The notes: a model not told the origin generated them from the letters alone. Shown: positions 14,503-24,690, counted from the first letter of the stretch. The stretch is 64,000 bases of DNA from Brumimicrobium sp041655765 (GCA_041655765.1 JBBAEU010000012.1:1-64000), one strand, 5' to 3'. Numbers and translations are program-made.

Positions 14503-16167
14503 CTAAAAGAAGAAATACACAAAATGCTTAGAAGTATCAGCGATTAATTGATAAATTCCGATAATAAAAACGCAAGCTGTGATAATTTGAATGCCGAATG
14601 GTGATTTTGAATATAAACTTTCTAACCAATTTTCATAACGATCAGGAAGCCAATGTAAAATGCAACCAAGAACCATCAAAGCAAGCGGTGTAGCGAATGT
14701 TGTGCACATCAACACAAAGGATTCTGAGCTGAATCGAAACTCTTTGACCATCCAAAGGAAATAATCAAACGGTTCCGATTTTCCTTCTACCCTAAACCAA
14801 ATTCTGGCTATGGTCATAAAAGAAAAAGTCAACCAAATTTTCCAAGCCCTTACCGTCCAATGATTAATATCCTCATAGGGAGAAATCTTTTTCCAATGAT
14901 TATAAAACACCAACCCAACTCCATTTATAGCTCCCCAAACAAGATAATTTTGGTCGGGATTGTGCCACAAACCACCAACAACCATTGTTATCATCAAGTT
15001 CATATCCCTATATATGATTTTTTTAGCTTTCGGGAATAACCACAAAATGATAAAATAAAACATGACAAATGATATCAGTGCATAAATCAACCATGTCCAT
15101 TGTGTAAAGAAGAATAGAAATACGAAGATTATGGAAATCATAAAAATTGAAGGAAATCCTCCTGTTCTATTTCCTCCTAATGGAATATATAAATAGTTTT
15201 TCCACCAATTTCCTAGGGAAACATGCCATCGTCTCCAAAATTCGGCTGCATTTAACGATTTATAAGGGCGATTAAAGTTTTTCTCCAATTTAAACCCCAT
15301 TAGACGGGCGATACCTGTTGCCATATCGGTATAACCAGAAAAGTCTGCATAAATTTGGACAGAATATGCATAAATGGCGAATAACAATACAAATCCTGGG
15401 TAAGATTCAGGTGAATCCACAATTTTATCGATAAAATGAACTGCGATATAATCGGCTAGAATCAGTTTTTTAAATAATCCTTTCAAAATCTGGAAAATTG
15501 CCCAACCAAATTCTGGTTTTGTGAGTCGATAAGGAAGAGAAATTTGCGGAATAAACTCTTTAGCACGAACAATTGGACCTAAAATCAAATGCGGGAAGAA
15601 GGAAATAAAAAACGAATAATGGAAAAAATTCTTGACAGGAGACACTTCTTTTCGGTACACATCAATCACATACCCGATTGAACTAAACGTGAAGAAAGAT
15701 ACACCCGCAGGAAGTAGAAGTCGATCGACAATATTACTATTTCCTTCTGTACTAAAGCCATTCTCAAAATAAGAAATCAGATTGAAAACCTCATGATTTG
15801 TATGGAAAAACTCATTAAAAGAGCTTGTAAAGAAGTAAGCATATTTAAAATAAGCCAATACCAATATATCTAAAGCGACAATAAAAGTCAGCCATACTTT
15901 TTTTGAAACTTTCTTCTTTCGACTTGCAATTAAATGCGCAATACTATAATTGGAAAGTAGTGTAAATGCGAGAATAACAACTGATAGTTCTGATGTTTTA
16001 TAATAGAAAAATAAACTAACAGCAGTAAGATAAATACTTCTTACAAGTTTATTTTTATGTAACAAAGAAAACAGAATCATGACTCCCAAGAAGAAGAGCC
16101 AGAAGTCTAACCTTGAAAAGGTTAAATCAACCATATTTAATGAAAAAACATCAATTATGCGTTGCAT
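14503..16167 (-). CDS. MBOAT-family O-acyltransferase (AlgI/DltB-like)
   Basis: A multi-pass membrane acyltransferase of 554 residues that should carry an acyl group, usually acetyl, across the inner membrane for a surface glycan. The MBOAT signature is WRRWHVSLGNWWKNYLYIPLG followed by GGLWHNPDQNYLVWG, where H402 is the expected catalytic histidine. It is the last gene of a tight operon with two SGNH hydrolase-fold proteins (one base after the second). The set resembles alginate- or peptidoglycan-acetylation modules in which SGNH proteins finish the transfer in the periplasm. The target glycan is unknown. Confidence 0.92.
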   Translation of the reverse strand: MQRIIDVFSLNMVDLTFSRLDFWLFFLGVMILFSLLHKNKLVRSIYLTAVSLFFYYKTSELSVVILAFTLLSNYSIAHLIASRKKKVSKKVWLTFIVALDILVLAYFKYAYFFTSSFNEFFHTNHEVFNLISYFENGFSTEGNSNIVDRLLLPAGVSFFTFSSIGYVIDVYRKEVSPVKNFFHYSFFISFFPHLILGPIVRAKEFIPQISLPYRLTKPEFGWAIFQILKGLFKKLILADYIAVHFIDKIVDSPESYPGFVLLFAIYAYSVQIYADFSGYTDMATGIARLMGFKLEKNFNRPYKSLNAAEFWRRWHVSLGNWWKNYLYIPLGGNRTGGFPSIFMISIIFVFLFFFTQWTWLIYALISFVMFYFIILWLFPKAKKIIYRDMNLMITMVVGGLWHNPDQNYLVWGAINGVGLVFYNHWKKISPYEDINHWTVRAWKIWLTFSFMTIARIWFRVEGKSEPFDYFLWMVKEFRFSSESFVLMCTTFATPLALMVLGCILHWLPDRYENWLESLYSKSPFGIQIITACVFIIGIYQLIADTSKHFVYFFF

Positions 16168-16168
16168 T

Positions 16169-17614
16169 CTATTTTTCTTTTAATATCGAATTTTCGTGTC
16201 TCAGCTCCATTTGTTCAATCCATTTTAGGAATGCTTCAAAAAACATTTCTCCTTTTAGTCGATAACCATCAGCAGTAAAGTGAATCAAATCAGCTTTTAT
16301 TAATCTGTGTGTTCTCCATGTTTTGGAAGACCCCAGCTCTCCCATCACACCGTATAAATCCCAAACAGGAATTTGATATTTTTTAGCTAAATCATAAATT
16401 ACCTCTCGTTCTCTTGCTATATTTCTATTATAATACCGTCTTTTATAATAGCTATCGTTTGGAACGGTTAACAAAATTGCACAATTTGGATTTGCAGCCA
16501 ATGTCTTTTTCATCATTATCTCCAAATTATTGCGAAATTCTTCAGGTTTAAACATTTCATACGGCACATTCGCATCATTTGTTCCAACAGAAAAAATCAT
16601 TAAATCTGGTGGTGATTGCCCCAATTGTTCTGTAAAATTTTCATTGTCTCGATATGTATATAATCCAGCTCCATTTACGCCAATCGAAGTATAGGAAATT
16701 CCTGGGCGATTATTCATCAATTGAAAGCCATAAATTTTCAAAGTTTTTGTTTGAGTAGAGTCAAAATCTACTTTTTCATAAAAAATAGAATCATCAATTC
16801 GTGTAAAAAAAACTTCAAAATCTTTTATTTCTTTAGTAAAATACACTTCAGTAAATCCTAAACTTTCGTTTGTATATTGAAGTGAAACGGGGTGCTTTAT
16901 TGAATCAAAATGAATCAGGTATGGCAATACACCTTTGTTGTGATAAATCTTGATATGATCAATTGGAGGTCGTACTTCAGTATTCCTATACTCGAACCTA
17001 AGGTTTACCAATGAATCTGTTGTTGTTATTGCCATTCCTAACAGTCCAAAATGTATAGAGTCGTTTCTTTTTAAAACAGACCGGTAGCCTGTCCATTTAT
17101 TATCAGAATGAAACGCATAGTTCCATGGATTATTGGTTTTTGCCATTTTAAATGGAAACACCCAGCCTCTTTCTCCAGGTAAGTCTTCCCAATACGTTTG
17201 CAAATGTTCGCGTATTACATTTGAATAGATATCTGCTTGTAGGTGAGAACCTCCAATATGATAAAAATTCAGTTTTCCTTTTTTATATTTTACCGTTTGC
17301 TTTAAATTGGCAAAAAGTCGTTCAAAGGCAGGACTATCTTTAGTGTAAAACCGAAAGTTATTTTTGAAGAACCGAATAAAAGGATATTTAGACTGAATAG
17401 ACGTGTCAATAATCCCATATAAATCATCGAAAAGATATCCATTCAAGGAATCGCTATTTTTCGTTTGTGATAAACGTGCAATCGAATCGATAACTATCGG
17501 ATTGGTATAATCTATTGAGTCTTTTATTTCGGATACACTTGATTCACTTTGTGCAAACGATATTTGACAAATTACGATTCCAATACAAAATATAATACTT
17601 TTCAATTCTCTCAT
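16169..17614 (-). CDS. Periplasmic SGNH/GDSL-fold protein (second of pair)
   Basis: The protein has 481 residues, with a cleavable signal peptide ending ISFAQ. The SGNH blocks are altered but visible: HIGGSHLQAD replaces the GDS block with serine near S123, FSVGTNDAN is the block III asparagine region, and DLIHFTADGYRL carries the DxxH catalytic pair. A beta-rich insertion of about 170 residues sits between blocks I and III. It lies between the other SGNH gene and the MBOAT gene with one- or two-base gaps. Its likely role is to deliver or remove acyl groups on a periplasmic glycan; this is inferred from context. Confidence 0.82.
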   Translation of the reverse strand: MRELKSIIFCIGIVICQISFAQSESSVSEIKDSIDYTNPIVIDSIARLSQTKNSDSLNGYLFDDLYGIIDTSIQSKYPFIRFFKNNFRFYTKDSPAFERLFANLKQTVKYKKGKLNFYHIGGSHLQADIYSNVIREHLQTYWEDLPGERGWVFPFKMAKTNNPWNYAFHSDNKWTGYRSVLKRNDSIHFGLLGMAITTTDSLVNLRFEYRNTEVRPPIDHIKIYHNKGVLPYLIHFDSIKHPVSLQYTNESLGFTEVYFTKEIKDFEVFFTRIDDSIFYEKVDFDSTQTKTLKIYGFQLMNNRPGISYTSIGVNGAGLYTYRDNENFTEQLGQSPPDLMIFSVGTNDANVPYEMFKPEEFRNNLEIMMKKTLAANPNCAILLTVPNDSYYKRRYYNRNIAREREVIYDLAKKYQIPVWDLYGVMGELGSSKTWRTHRLIKADLIHFTADGYRLKGEMFFEAFLKWIEQMELRHENSILKEK

Positions 17615-17615
17615 T

Positions 17616-19094
17616 TTATTTTTTCAAATTTTCACTCTTTACTTTTTGTTCTTTCTCTTTCATCAATCTATCGTAAACTGTCATAAATGCATCATAGAAT
17701 TTTTGGGTTGCGAGTTTTCCACCTTCTGTCGTAAAATGAACATAATCTTCTGCAGCCAATCCATTTTCTACCCAAACAACCATTGCATCTTTACCGCCCA
17801 TGGCTTGATACATATCAAAATATGCGCCACCAACCTCATGAGATGCTTTCTTTATTAGGTTAACTACCAAAGGTAGCAACGGATATGTTGTGTATTCACC
17901 ATCAATTAAAGTGGACATATCACTTGGTCCAATAACCAAAATCATTGCATCTGGTCGAAGTCTTTTTATAACATTCAATTGACCTTTAAAGAAATTTACG
18001 GAACGTTCTGCGCTTGCTGTATCTTTGATATATGGTATAGAATTTCCTCCAAATTGCATGATAAACATTTCTACATTTTGCTCATCGTATATTTGTTTCG
18101 CCAGAGATTGGTCAATTTTCCCAAAGAAAGTCCCACTCGACCCACGCATAGCGATATTATCTACTTGAATTCCTGTGTTTCCATCCAAAGAGAAGCCAAG
18201 AATATTGGGACTTACTTTTGCTTTAAATTCAAATTTTATTTCCTCTGGATGTTCTTGAATATCCACTTTAATTTTATGATATTTCCCATCGGCAATCAAC
18301 GTATCAGATTGAATTAACTCACCATTTCTGTAAATATCTAATAAACAAGGTACAAAAGCATCAGAATAGTGCATTACAACGTGTTTATACCCTTTCGTTC
18401 GCTCATACGTTTTTGTTCCAGGGGCAATAGATATCCACCCTTTTGAGACTTTAAGGCTGTCTATAAGAACAGTCGAATCTTGAAAGTATTCTGGCGTAAA
18501 TCGCCCAACAGAATTGAGGATCCCATATCGCTTTGTCGAAAGTTCCTTACCTCCAAAATTGGTGAATCGTTTAAAGTTTTCAGAATGTTCTTGAACAAAA
18601 GAAATCGTATTATAGACGTTAATAGCTGAGATAAATCCAGGTCCATAACCACCAAATTGAGATTGTAAACGTTGTCGAAGAAAGCCTGTAACGCGATCAC
18701 CTTCAATCTGTGAGTCTCCATAATGTAAAATTCTAGCCTTTTTATTGGATAACTTTCTAAGTTTCCCGAAAAATGTAATGAAATTCTCTTTGCCCACATC
18801 GTTAAATGTGATTAATTCATTGACAGTATGTTGGTAATTTTTTGGTTTATGAGTACCCAACGAATCAACAGATAAGTCTTCCACTATTGTCGTATCTACA
18901 GTTGCGATAAGAGAATCAACATCAATTTTATGACGCTGGTCTTCTTTTAGTAATTTGTTTTTTGATAAAAATCGAAATTCATATCCTAAGACATCTTGTT
19001 TGCCTGATGGCACGAAATAAACCACCAACCCTAACAGTATCAAACACGCTAAAATAAAGAAAAGAATATGATATGGTTTATAAGATTTCTCCAT
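17616..19094 (-). CDS. Membrane-anchored SGNH/GDSL-fold protein (first of pair)
   Basis: A 492-residue protein anchored by one N-terminal transmembrane helix (HILFFILACLILLGLVVYF). It has a clean GDS block, HYGDSQIEGD, with S128 as nucleophile, a MQFGGNS block and a C-terminal DYVHFTTEGG with the catalytic Asp/His. The layout, including the beta-rich central insert, matches its downstream neighbour, so the two are probably old paralogues. It opens the SGNH-SGNH-MBOAT operon. Likely role: periplasmic acyl transfer or esterase on surface polysaccharide. Confidence 0.83.
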   Translation of the reverse strand: MEKSYKPYHILFFILACLILLGLVVYFVPSGKQDVLGYEFRFLSKNKLLKEDQRHKIDVDSLIATVDTTIVEDLSVDSLGTHKPKNYQHTVNELITFNDVGKENFITFFGKLRKLSNKKARILHYGDSQIEGDRVTGFLRQRLQSQFGGYGPGFISAINVYNTISFVQEHSENFKRFTNFGGKELSTKRYGILNSVGRFTPEYFQDSTVLIDSLKVSKGWISIAPGTKTYERTKGYKHVVMHYSDAFVPCLLDIYRNGELIQSDTLIADGKYHKIKVDIQEHPEEIKFEFKAKVSPNILGFSLDGNTGIQVDNIAMRGSSGTFFGKIDQSLAKQIYDEQNVEMFIMQFGGNSIPYIKDTASAERSVNFFKGQLNVIKRLRPDAMILVIGPSDMSTLIDGEYTTYPLLPLVVNLIKKASHEVGGAYFDMYQAMGGKDAMVVWVENGLAAEDYVHFTTEGGKLATQKFYDAFMTVYDRLMKEKEQKVKSENLKK

Positions 19095-19189
19095 AAATAG
19101 AAAAGAAAGTACAAAATAGTATTTATTTTTTGAATAGTAAGTGCTTTAAAGTCGTTAACAATAAAGTCTAAGATGTTAATAACTTCGTT

Positions 19190-19849
19190 TTACGGATTTT
19201 TACGATTAACTTTCCACTCAATATCATTTATATTTTCTCTTTGGAAACAGATTCTATCATGAAGTCTGCTTGGTTGTCCTTGCCAAAATTCAATATAAAG
19301 CGGTTGTATTACATATCCACCCCAGTGAGGTGGGCGTGGAACCACTTGATTTTGGAATTTTTCTTCAGCTTTCCTTACTGCATCTTCCAACGATTCTCTA
19401 TTTGGAATGATTTCACTTTGCTCCGATGCCCATGCCCCTAATTGACTTTCTCTCGGTCGTGAATTAAAATACTCATCCGATACTTCAGCTGTTGTTTTTT
19501 CAGCAATTCCTTGTATTCGAACGACTCTGGATAATTTCTCCCAAAAGAAAATCAAAGAAACTTGTGGATTTTCAGAAATATCTTGTCCTTTCTCGCTGTT
19601 GTAATTGGTAAAAAACACAAAACCATCATCGTTCAATTCTTTTAAATAAATGACACGAGAAGAAGGCATTCCTTTTTGGTTAACAGTAGAAAGTGTCATT
19701 GCATTTGGTTCGACACATTCTTTATCAAAAGCCTCTTTATACCATTTTTTGAATAAATCAAGTGGATTAAATTTCTTAGCATCATCACTTAGTGGGTCTT
19801 GTTGAAAATCGGAATGACTATCCCGTAACTGTTTTAGAAATTCGTCCAT
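19190..19849 (-). CDS. pdxH: Pyridoxamine 5'-phosphate oxidase
   Basis: An FMN enzyme that oxidises pyridoxamine or pyridoxine phosphate to PLP in the cytoplasm. The family blocks are clear: MTLSTVNQKGMPSSRVIYLK, GFVFFTNYNSEKG, SRPRESQLGAWASEQS and the C-terminal FWQGQPSRLHDR. At 219 residues it is normal. It is 5 bases downstream of the DUF4494 gene and probably in its operon. PLP made here serves the decarboxylase and aminotransferase genes in this window. Confidence 0.95.
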   Translation of the reverse strand: MDEFLKQLRDSHSDFQQDPLSDDAKKFNPLDLFKKWYKEAFDKECVEPNAMTLSTVNQKGMPSSRVIYLKELNDDGFVFFTNYNSEKGQDISENPQVSLIFFWEKLSRVVRIQGIAEKTTAEVSDEYFNSRPRESQLGAWASEQSEIIPNRESLEDAVRKAEEKFQNQVVPRPPHWGGYVIQPLYIEFWQGQPSRLHDRICFQRENINDIEWKVNRKNP

Positions 19850-19854
19850 AGCTT

Positions 19855-20439
19855 TTATTCTTCTTCGCTTTCATCAACGAACTGCAGATCACTTCCTTCA
19901 TCCTCTTCTTCTGAAAACTCGGTTTCCTTCTCCATGTCAAAATCATTTAATTGTCCACCGATATTATCCTTTTCTATGATATCACCAATTATATTTTCAG
20001 CTTCAAATTCTTTATCATAAGGGAATACATCTACAATGTTTGTCAAAGATATAGCTGGAATTTCATACGAAGATATCATATCTGCTATGCTTTCTTTGAT
20101 ACGTTCGAATGCCTCTTTCACGTTGTTTGCAGTAACCATGAAGTTTCCTGTGATTTTCTTTTCTTTTCCTTGTTCATCAGCATCAACAGAAGTGTAAGTT
20201 ATTTTACATTTGTACCAATCGTCTGAATCGTCATAATAAAAAATATCTGTATAATTTGTTCGAGAAATTCCAGTAACATCAAACTCTCCTCTTACGTTCA
20301 ATCCAATTTCATATTGGATACGTTTTTCTGCATCAGTGAAGGTAGCTGCATCTACCAAATACGGTTCTGTTACTCGTTTTAGCTTCCCATTGTCTAATTG
20401 TTTTGTATATTTTACTTTAACTGTAAACCAATTACTCAT
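19855..20439 (-). CDS. DUF4494 family protein
   Basis: A 194-residue Bacteroidota-specific protein. SNWFTVKVKYTKQLDNGKLK at the start and the repeated (W)Y/FKxKxxY strand pattern define DUF4494. It contains two similar strand-rich halves, each with an ExRI helix, and a strongly acidic tail (many Glu/Asp, residues about 165-194). There is no signal peptide, so it is cytosolic. Function unknown. It leads an operon with pdxH. Confidence 0.85.
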   Translation of the reverse strand: MSNWFTVKVKYTKQLDNGKLKRVTEPYLVDAATFTDAEKRIQYEIGLNVRGEFDVTGISRTNYTDIFYYDDSDDWYKCKITYTSVDADEQGKEKKITGNFMVTANNVKEAFERIKESIADMISSYEIPAISLTNIVDVFPYDKEFEAENIIGDIIEKDNIGGQLNDFDMEKETEFSEEEDEGSDLQFVDESEEE

Positions 20440-20468
20440 ATTTTTAAATTTTCTATTTTTAAGGAAGA

Positions 20469-20476
20469 CAAATATA
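20469..20476 (-). promoter_or_regulatory. -7 element of the DUF4494-pdxH operon
   Basis: TATATTTG on the minus strand matches TAnnTTTG exactly, 29 bases before the ATG at 20439. Confidence 0.6.
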
Positions 20477-20563
20477 CGAAATTAATGAATGGAGAATAAA
20501 GAAATAAGAATGAAAATCATCATATCATGATGACACCTAAGAAGTCGTTATTTTATAAGATAA

Positions 20564-23227
20564 TTAGAACGGATATCCAATACCAATATGAAATTGTGGT
20601 TTAAACGGTCGTGGCAACTTCGTTAAATAATGATATTGACCAGTATCTGGATCTATTCCCCACTGATCAATCCCTTCTTGGATGTAATTATCTCTACTTT
20701 GGAAAATCCAACGAGAACCATCAGGAAGCGCAGGATTTCTAACTGGGAATCCCATATCTACACGAATGATGAAAAACGTAAAATCCAAGCGCAATCCAAT
20801 TCCTGCAGAGACACTTAATTGCTTGTAAAAATCCTTTGTTATTTCTCCACCAAGACGATTCGGGTCTTTATTATATGTCCAAATATTTCCAACATCTGAA
20901 AATATTGCACCTTCAATAATCTTACTCAACTTAAAGCGCAATTCAACAGAAGCACCCAATCGCATATCTCCCATTTGGGTGGATGTACTTGTAGAATCGA
21001 GATAGTATTTATAAATCCCTGGGCCTAATGTTCTAGCTCTAAATCCACGGTTATCGTTTGATCCACCACCAAAGAAACTATAATCAAACGGTAAGTTCGG
21101 TCCATTATGCAAAAGGGGAATACCTGCACCAACTTGTAAACGATAATGCAATGAAGTTTCATTATTGATTCTTTGATTCACAACTACCTGATTGTCTAAT
21201 CGTGCAAACTGCGAATATTTTTGTCCTAAAAATTCCTTATTTCCATCCGAATTTACTGGTTGTTTTTGGGTGATAAGTCCCATTACCATCCCTGCAAGGT
21301 CAAAATTAGCACGATAACTCAATCCTACATTTCCTCTTTTCAAATCAGCATTAATATATGAATAAGTGACACCAACATCTTTGTAAATTGCTTGGTCGCT
21401 ATATGCATTCAACAAGAAAAGATCATTGGTTTCTTTCAATCGTTGCTCAAAACCCTCAGTTTTATCAATTTGAACAAACTGTATCCCTCCAATCACAGGA
21501 ATACCAACTGTAAATACCTGATGATTATTAATGTCTGTGAATTTCCATAAATAATTAAACTGATAAATCTGTCTATCAAACTCGGGTCGCACCTGATAAT
21601 TATAAGCCATTGAAATTGCTGTACTCGGTGTTTGTCGTTTTGATAGTTTATGTAGTGGGATTGGAATCAATCCAGGCATTTCTAATTCCAGAGTTGGTCC
21701 AATTTCAAAAGTATTAAAACTTCGTGTTCCATCGTTCAAAACAGTTCCTTCTTCATTTTTTCCAAACACTTCTGGTTGCGATTCAAAACCACCGCTGATA
21801 CTCGCTTTAAACTTATACCCACGACGAAACATATTTCTATTTGTATAATTTAAAGAAGCCGAGACTCCTAGAAAACTGTTATTATGCGTTCCTTTAGGCT
21901 CGACACTAAAACTATGCTTTTTCTGTGGCGACAAATAATAATGGACATCAATCAAAGTATCGTTTTCTGTTTCTATGGTTTCAATTTTTATGGTTCTGAA
22001 AATGTTCAAATTTGACATACGATTATAACTTTGAGGCAAGTATATCCCACGATATAAATCGTTTTCTTCTAAATAATTTTGAAATTCAATCAATTCAGGA
22101 TTAACATTCAGTCTTTTATTGAACAAGAACGTCGCTCCTCTTTTATCTGGATTTTTTCCTTTATACCAATCATATCTTAATGTGTCAAAAGTCGGAATTT
22201 GATCGAAAGACTTTAGCGTAATTCCTCTCGGAACCAGCTCTTTTTCCTTGAAAGCTCCTTTGTATGCAATTGAATCCAACATATGGAACGTAACATTACG
22301 AACCCATGTCAATTTAAAAGGTTTTTCCCTTTCATTTTCTTCCGTCCCGACTGTTCTTTTAGAAATATTTATAGCAATTTTGATATTTTCTCTACCTGAA
22401 AGCGTGTCCACTTCAAAACTTAAATAGCTTTCTCTAAATCCGTAAACACCTTCATTCCGGATGTATTCAGCAAGACGTGCTCTAAAGTCTGAAAGATCAT
22501 CTGAATCAAATCTAAAAGGTGTTCGAAGCATATCACCACTTTCAACAGCAAACTTTCTATAAATGAGATTAATGATTTTATTTGTAGAGTTAAGATAGAT
22601 AGAATCAACCATATATTTTTCTTTCGGACGAATAAAATATTTAATTTTTGCTTCTTGTTTTTTATCATTCAATTCTGTTTTTGAATCAACTGTTGCATCA
22701 AAATAGCCTTTCCTTTGCATAAAAAGTTCAATTTGGTCTCTTGACTGATTTCTCTGAGTTGAATCATAAATAACAGGAGGTTCTCCCCAATTATACTTTA
22801 TTCGTTCTTTCAATGGCGGTTTTAGGTTGAGTGTATCTTTATACTTCATCCGTTTTGGAACATAAAGTGAATCGCCCCGTTTTATTGCTTTCTCAATTCT
22901 TTTTTCATTAATGCGGTCTTCTTTTGCAGAGAGTTTTTTATTCTTTTCTCTGTAATTTTCAATTCGTTTTCTTCTGCTTTCGACAACTTTTAGAGAGTCA
23001 ACAGAATTATATATTCTTAATTTTAATCGAAGACCTAGTGTTTTATGATTAGGCGTTTGTCGGAGAACGTCTTCAACATCAGAAATATCAACTTCTGTAT
23101 CTTTTGACATTAAGACTTCACTCTTCACCAATAAATATTGATTTAATGGAACATTTCGCTTAATGTTACATGCTGTAAAAACCAAAATCAGGTTCAGTAT
23201 AAATATATATCGAAGAAATTTCCTCAC
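20564..23227 (-). CDS. tamL: TamL: lipoprotein BamA/TamA-family outer-membrane translocase
   Basis: An Omp85-family protein with POTRA-like N-terminal domains and a C-terminal 16-strand barrel, predicted to help insert outer-membrane proteins. The lipobox FTAC gives a lipidated C20, the feature that separates Bacteroidota TamL from TamA. The barrel contains the Omp85 lid motif region FGGGSNDNRGFRARTLGPG. The open frame reaches a TTG at 23236, but that TTG is part of an exact -7 box. The GTG at 23227 (887 residues) fits better and would be leaderless. TamL usually works with TamB, which is not in this window. Confidence 0.88.
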   Translation of the reverse strand: MRKFLRYIFILNLILVFTACNIKRNVPLNQYLLVKSEVLMSKDTEVDISDVEDVLRQTPNHKTLGLRLKLRIYNSVDSLKVVESRRKRIENYREKNKKLSAKEDRINEKRIEKAIKRGDSLYVPKRMKYKDTLNLKPPLKERIKYNWGEPPVIYDSTQRNQSRDQIELFMQRKGYFDATVDSKTELNDKKQEAKIKYFIRPKEKYMVDSIYLNSTNKIINLIYRKFAVESGDMLRTPFRFDSDDLSDFRARLAEYIRNEGVYGFRESYLSFEVDTLSGRENIKIAINISKRTVGTEENEREKPFKLTWVRNVTFHMLDSIAYKGAFKEKELVPRGITLKSFDQIPTFDTLRYDWYKGKNPDKRGATFLFNKRLNVNPELIEFQNYLEENDLYRGIYLPQSYNRMSNLNIFRTIKIETIETENDTLIDVHYYLSPQKKHSFSVEPKGTHNNSFLGVSASLNYTNRNMFRRGYKFKASISGGFESQPEVFGKNEEGTVLNDGTRSFNTFEIGPTLELEMPGLIPIPLHKLSKRQTPSTAISMAYNYQVRPEFDRQIYQFNYLWKFTDINNHQVFTVGIPVIGGIQFVQIDKTEGFEQRLKETNDLFLLNAYSDQAIYKDVGVTYSYINADLKRGNVGLSYRANFDLAGMVMGLITQKQPVNSDGNKEFLGQKYSQFARLDNQVVVNQRINNETSLHYRLQVGAGIPLLHNGPNLPFDYSFFGGGSNDNRGFRARTLGPGIYKYYLDSTSTSTQMGDMRLGASVELRFKLSKIIEGAIFSDVGNIWTYNKDPNRLGGEITKDFYKQLSVSAGIGLRLDFTFFIIRVDMGFPVRNPALPDGSRWIFQSRDNYIQEGIDQWGIDPDTGQYHYLTKLPRPFKPQFHIGIGYPF

Positions 23228-23233
23228 AACCAA

Positions 23234-23241
23234 CAAAAATA
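23234..23241 (-). promoter_or_regulatory. -7 element of tamL
   Basis: TATTTTTG on the minus strand matches the consensus exactly and ends 7 bases before the GTG at 23227, suggesting a leaderless message. Confidence 0.5.
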
Positions 23242-23407
23242 CAAATCAATCATTATACATCCGAAATTACGGTAATAATATTCACTTAGCATGATGTTTT
23301 ACTTGCTTTTTTGAGAATATTCACAAAAACTGTGCAATTATTTAAAAAAAACAATAATAAAGTGAAATATAAGGGAAAACCCTGATAAAGCATTTTAATC
23401 GTTGCTC

Positions 23408-23415
23408 TACTTTTG
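23408..23415 (+). promoter_or_regulatory. -7 element of the beta-helix lipoprotein operon
   Basis: TACTTTTG matches TAnnTTTG exactly, 27 bases before the ATG at 23443. Confidence 0.6.
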
Positions 23416-23442
23416 TCATATTAACCAAGAAAAATAAAAATT

Positions 23443-24690
23443 ATGAAGTTAAATCGAATGTTAATTATAGGATTAGGGGCAATGTTCCTCTTCTCTTGTC
23501 ACCGTGAAGGCTGTACAGATTACACAGCTTTGAATTATGACTCCAAAGCTAAAAATGACAACGGGACGTGTATTTATAATGACGGCTCTGGTCCTGGCGG
23601 TGGTGGTCCTGGCGGTGGCGGCGGTGGTACGCTCCCAATTCAAATTACAAACTCGTTTTCTGGAACAACTTTAGAAGACCAAACCAGTAATACAGGCGTG
23701 GCAGACTATTATGTTCAAGGTACTTGGACGATTTCTGACGCTACGATAATCAAACCAGGTGTTCGCATCATGATGAAAGCAGGTTCTAAAATCTATATTG
23801 ATGCGAATGGGTCTTTAGATGCAACAGGAACTCTCACCAATCCAATTGAAATTTTTGGAGAGCAACCAACCAAAGGATTTTGGAATGGAGTTTCCTTCAA
23901 CTCGAATAACTTGAATAATAGATTAATTTATTGTACAGTTAGTGATGGTGCGGATGTTAGTTGGGCTGAACCAGGTATGATTTCTTTAAATGGAAACGCC
24001 CAAGTTGTTATCCAAAATTCTCAGTTTTATAATGGAGATAGCTACGGAATAGCACTTGATGATGTAACTTGTAAGCTACCAAATTTCCAAAACAACTACT
24101 TTAATAACTTTAAAGAAGAACCAATAAGAGTCGAAGCATTACACCAATGTAATTTCATTGATAACTCAATTAGTTTTGGAAGCAACAATAACAAAAACAG
24201 AGTATATGTTGAAGGAGCTAATTACACAGAAAATACTATCGTTTCAGCTTTTGGAGTTCCTTATTTTATTGCAACAAGTTTTGAAATAAATGGAGGAGTT
24301 ACAAGTGTTAATGCTGGTGTTGAATTTATAATGGCAGCAAACACTAATATCAATGTGGGTACTTCTGGAGCGTTGACGACAAACGGAACCGCAGGAAACA
24401 GAGTGATATTTCGTGGCGAGCAACCAACCAAAGGGTTTTGGCGTAATTTAGTATTTTCAAGTAACAACACAAACAATGATATTTCATATACAGACGTCAG
24501 AGATGGAAGTGAAGTTTGGAACACTCCTGCTTCTGTTTATATAGCGACAAATGCAAGATTAGCGATGGACAATGTACATGTGTCCAATAGTAGTAGTGCG
24601 GCTTTGGGTGCACATACAACAGCAACTTTTGTTGACAATGGAGGTAATTCATGGTCAAATTGTGACGGTGGCGGAGGTGTTTTGCCATAA
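23443..24690 (+). CDS. Beta-helix surface lipoprotein with internal duplication
   Basis: A 415-residue lipoprotein (lipobox FSC, C19). Just after the anchor comes a cysteine-bounded motif with ALNYD and NGTC, of the kind repeated in Bacteroidota surface proteins. A Gly/Pro linker (about 49-61) follows, then a right-handed beta-helix-like domain rich in Asn, Gly and Ser. The helix domain is duplicated: GEQPTKGFW occurs at 139 and at 325, and the flanking rungs (KIYIDANGSLDATG / NINVGTSGALTTNG; SDGADV / RDGSEV) also match. It is probably exposed on the cell surface and might bind or cut a polymer, but no catalytic residues can be named. Co-transcribed with an outer-membrane barrel gene. Confidence 0.75.
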   Translation: MKLNRMLIIGLGAMFLFSCHREGCTDYTALNYDSKAKNDNGTCIYNDGSGPGGGGPGGGGGGTLPIQITNSFSGTTLEDQTSNTGVADYYVQGTWTISDATIIKPGVRIMMKAGSKIYIDANGSLDATGTLTNPIEIFGEQPTKGFWNGVSFNSNNLNNRLIYCTVSDGADVSWAEPGMISLNGNAQVVIQNSQFYNGDSYGIALDDVTCKLPNFQNNYFNNFKEEPIRVEALHQCNFIDNSISFGSNNNKNRVYVEGANYTENTIVSAFGVPYFIATSFEINGGVTSVNAGVEFIMAANTNINVGTSGALTTNGTAGNRVIFRGEQPTKGFWRNLVFSSNNTNNDISYTDVRDGSEVWNTPASVYIATNARLAMDNVHVSNSSSAALGAHTTATFVDNGGNSWSNCDGGGGVLP

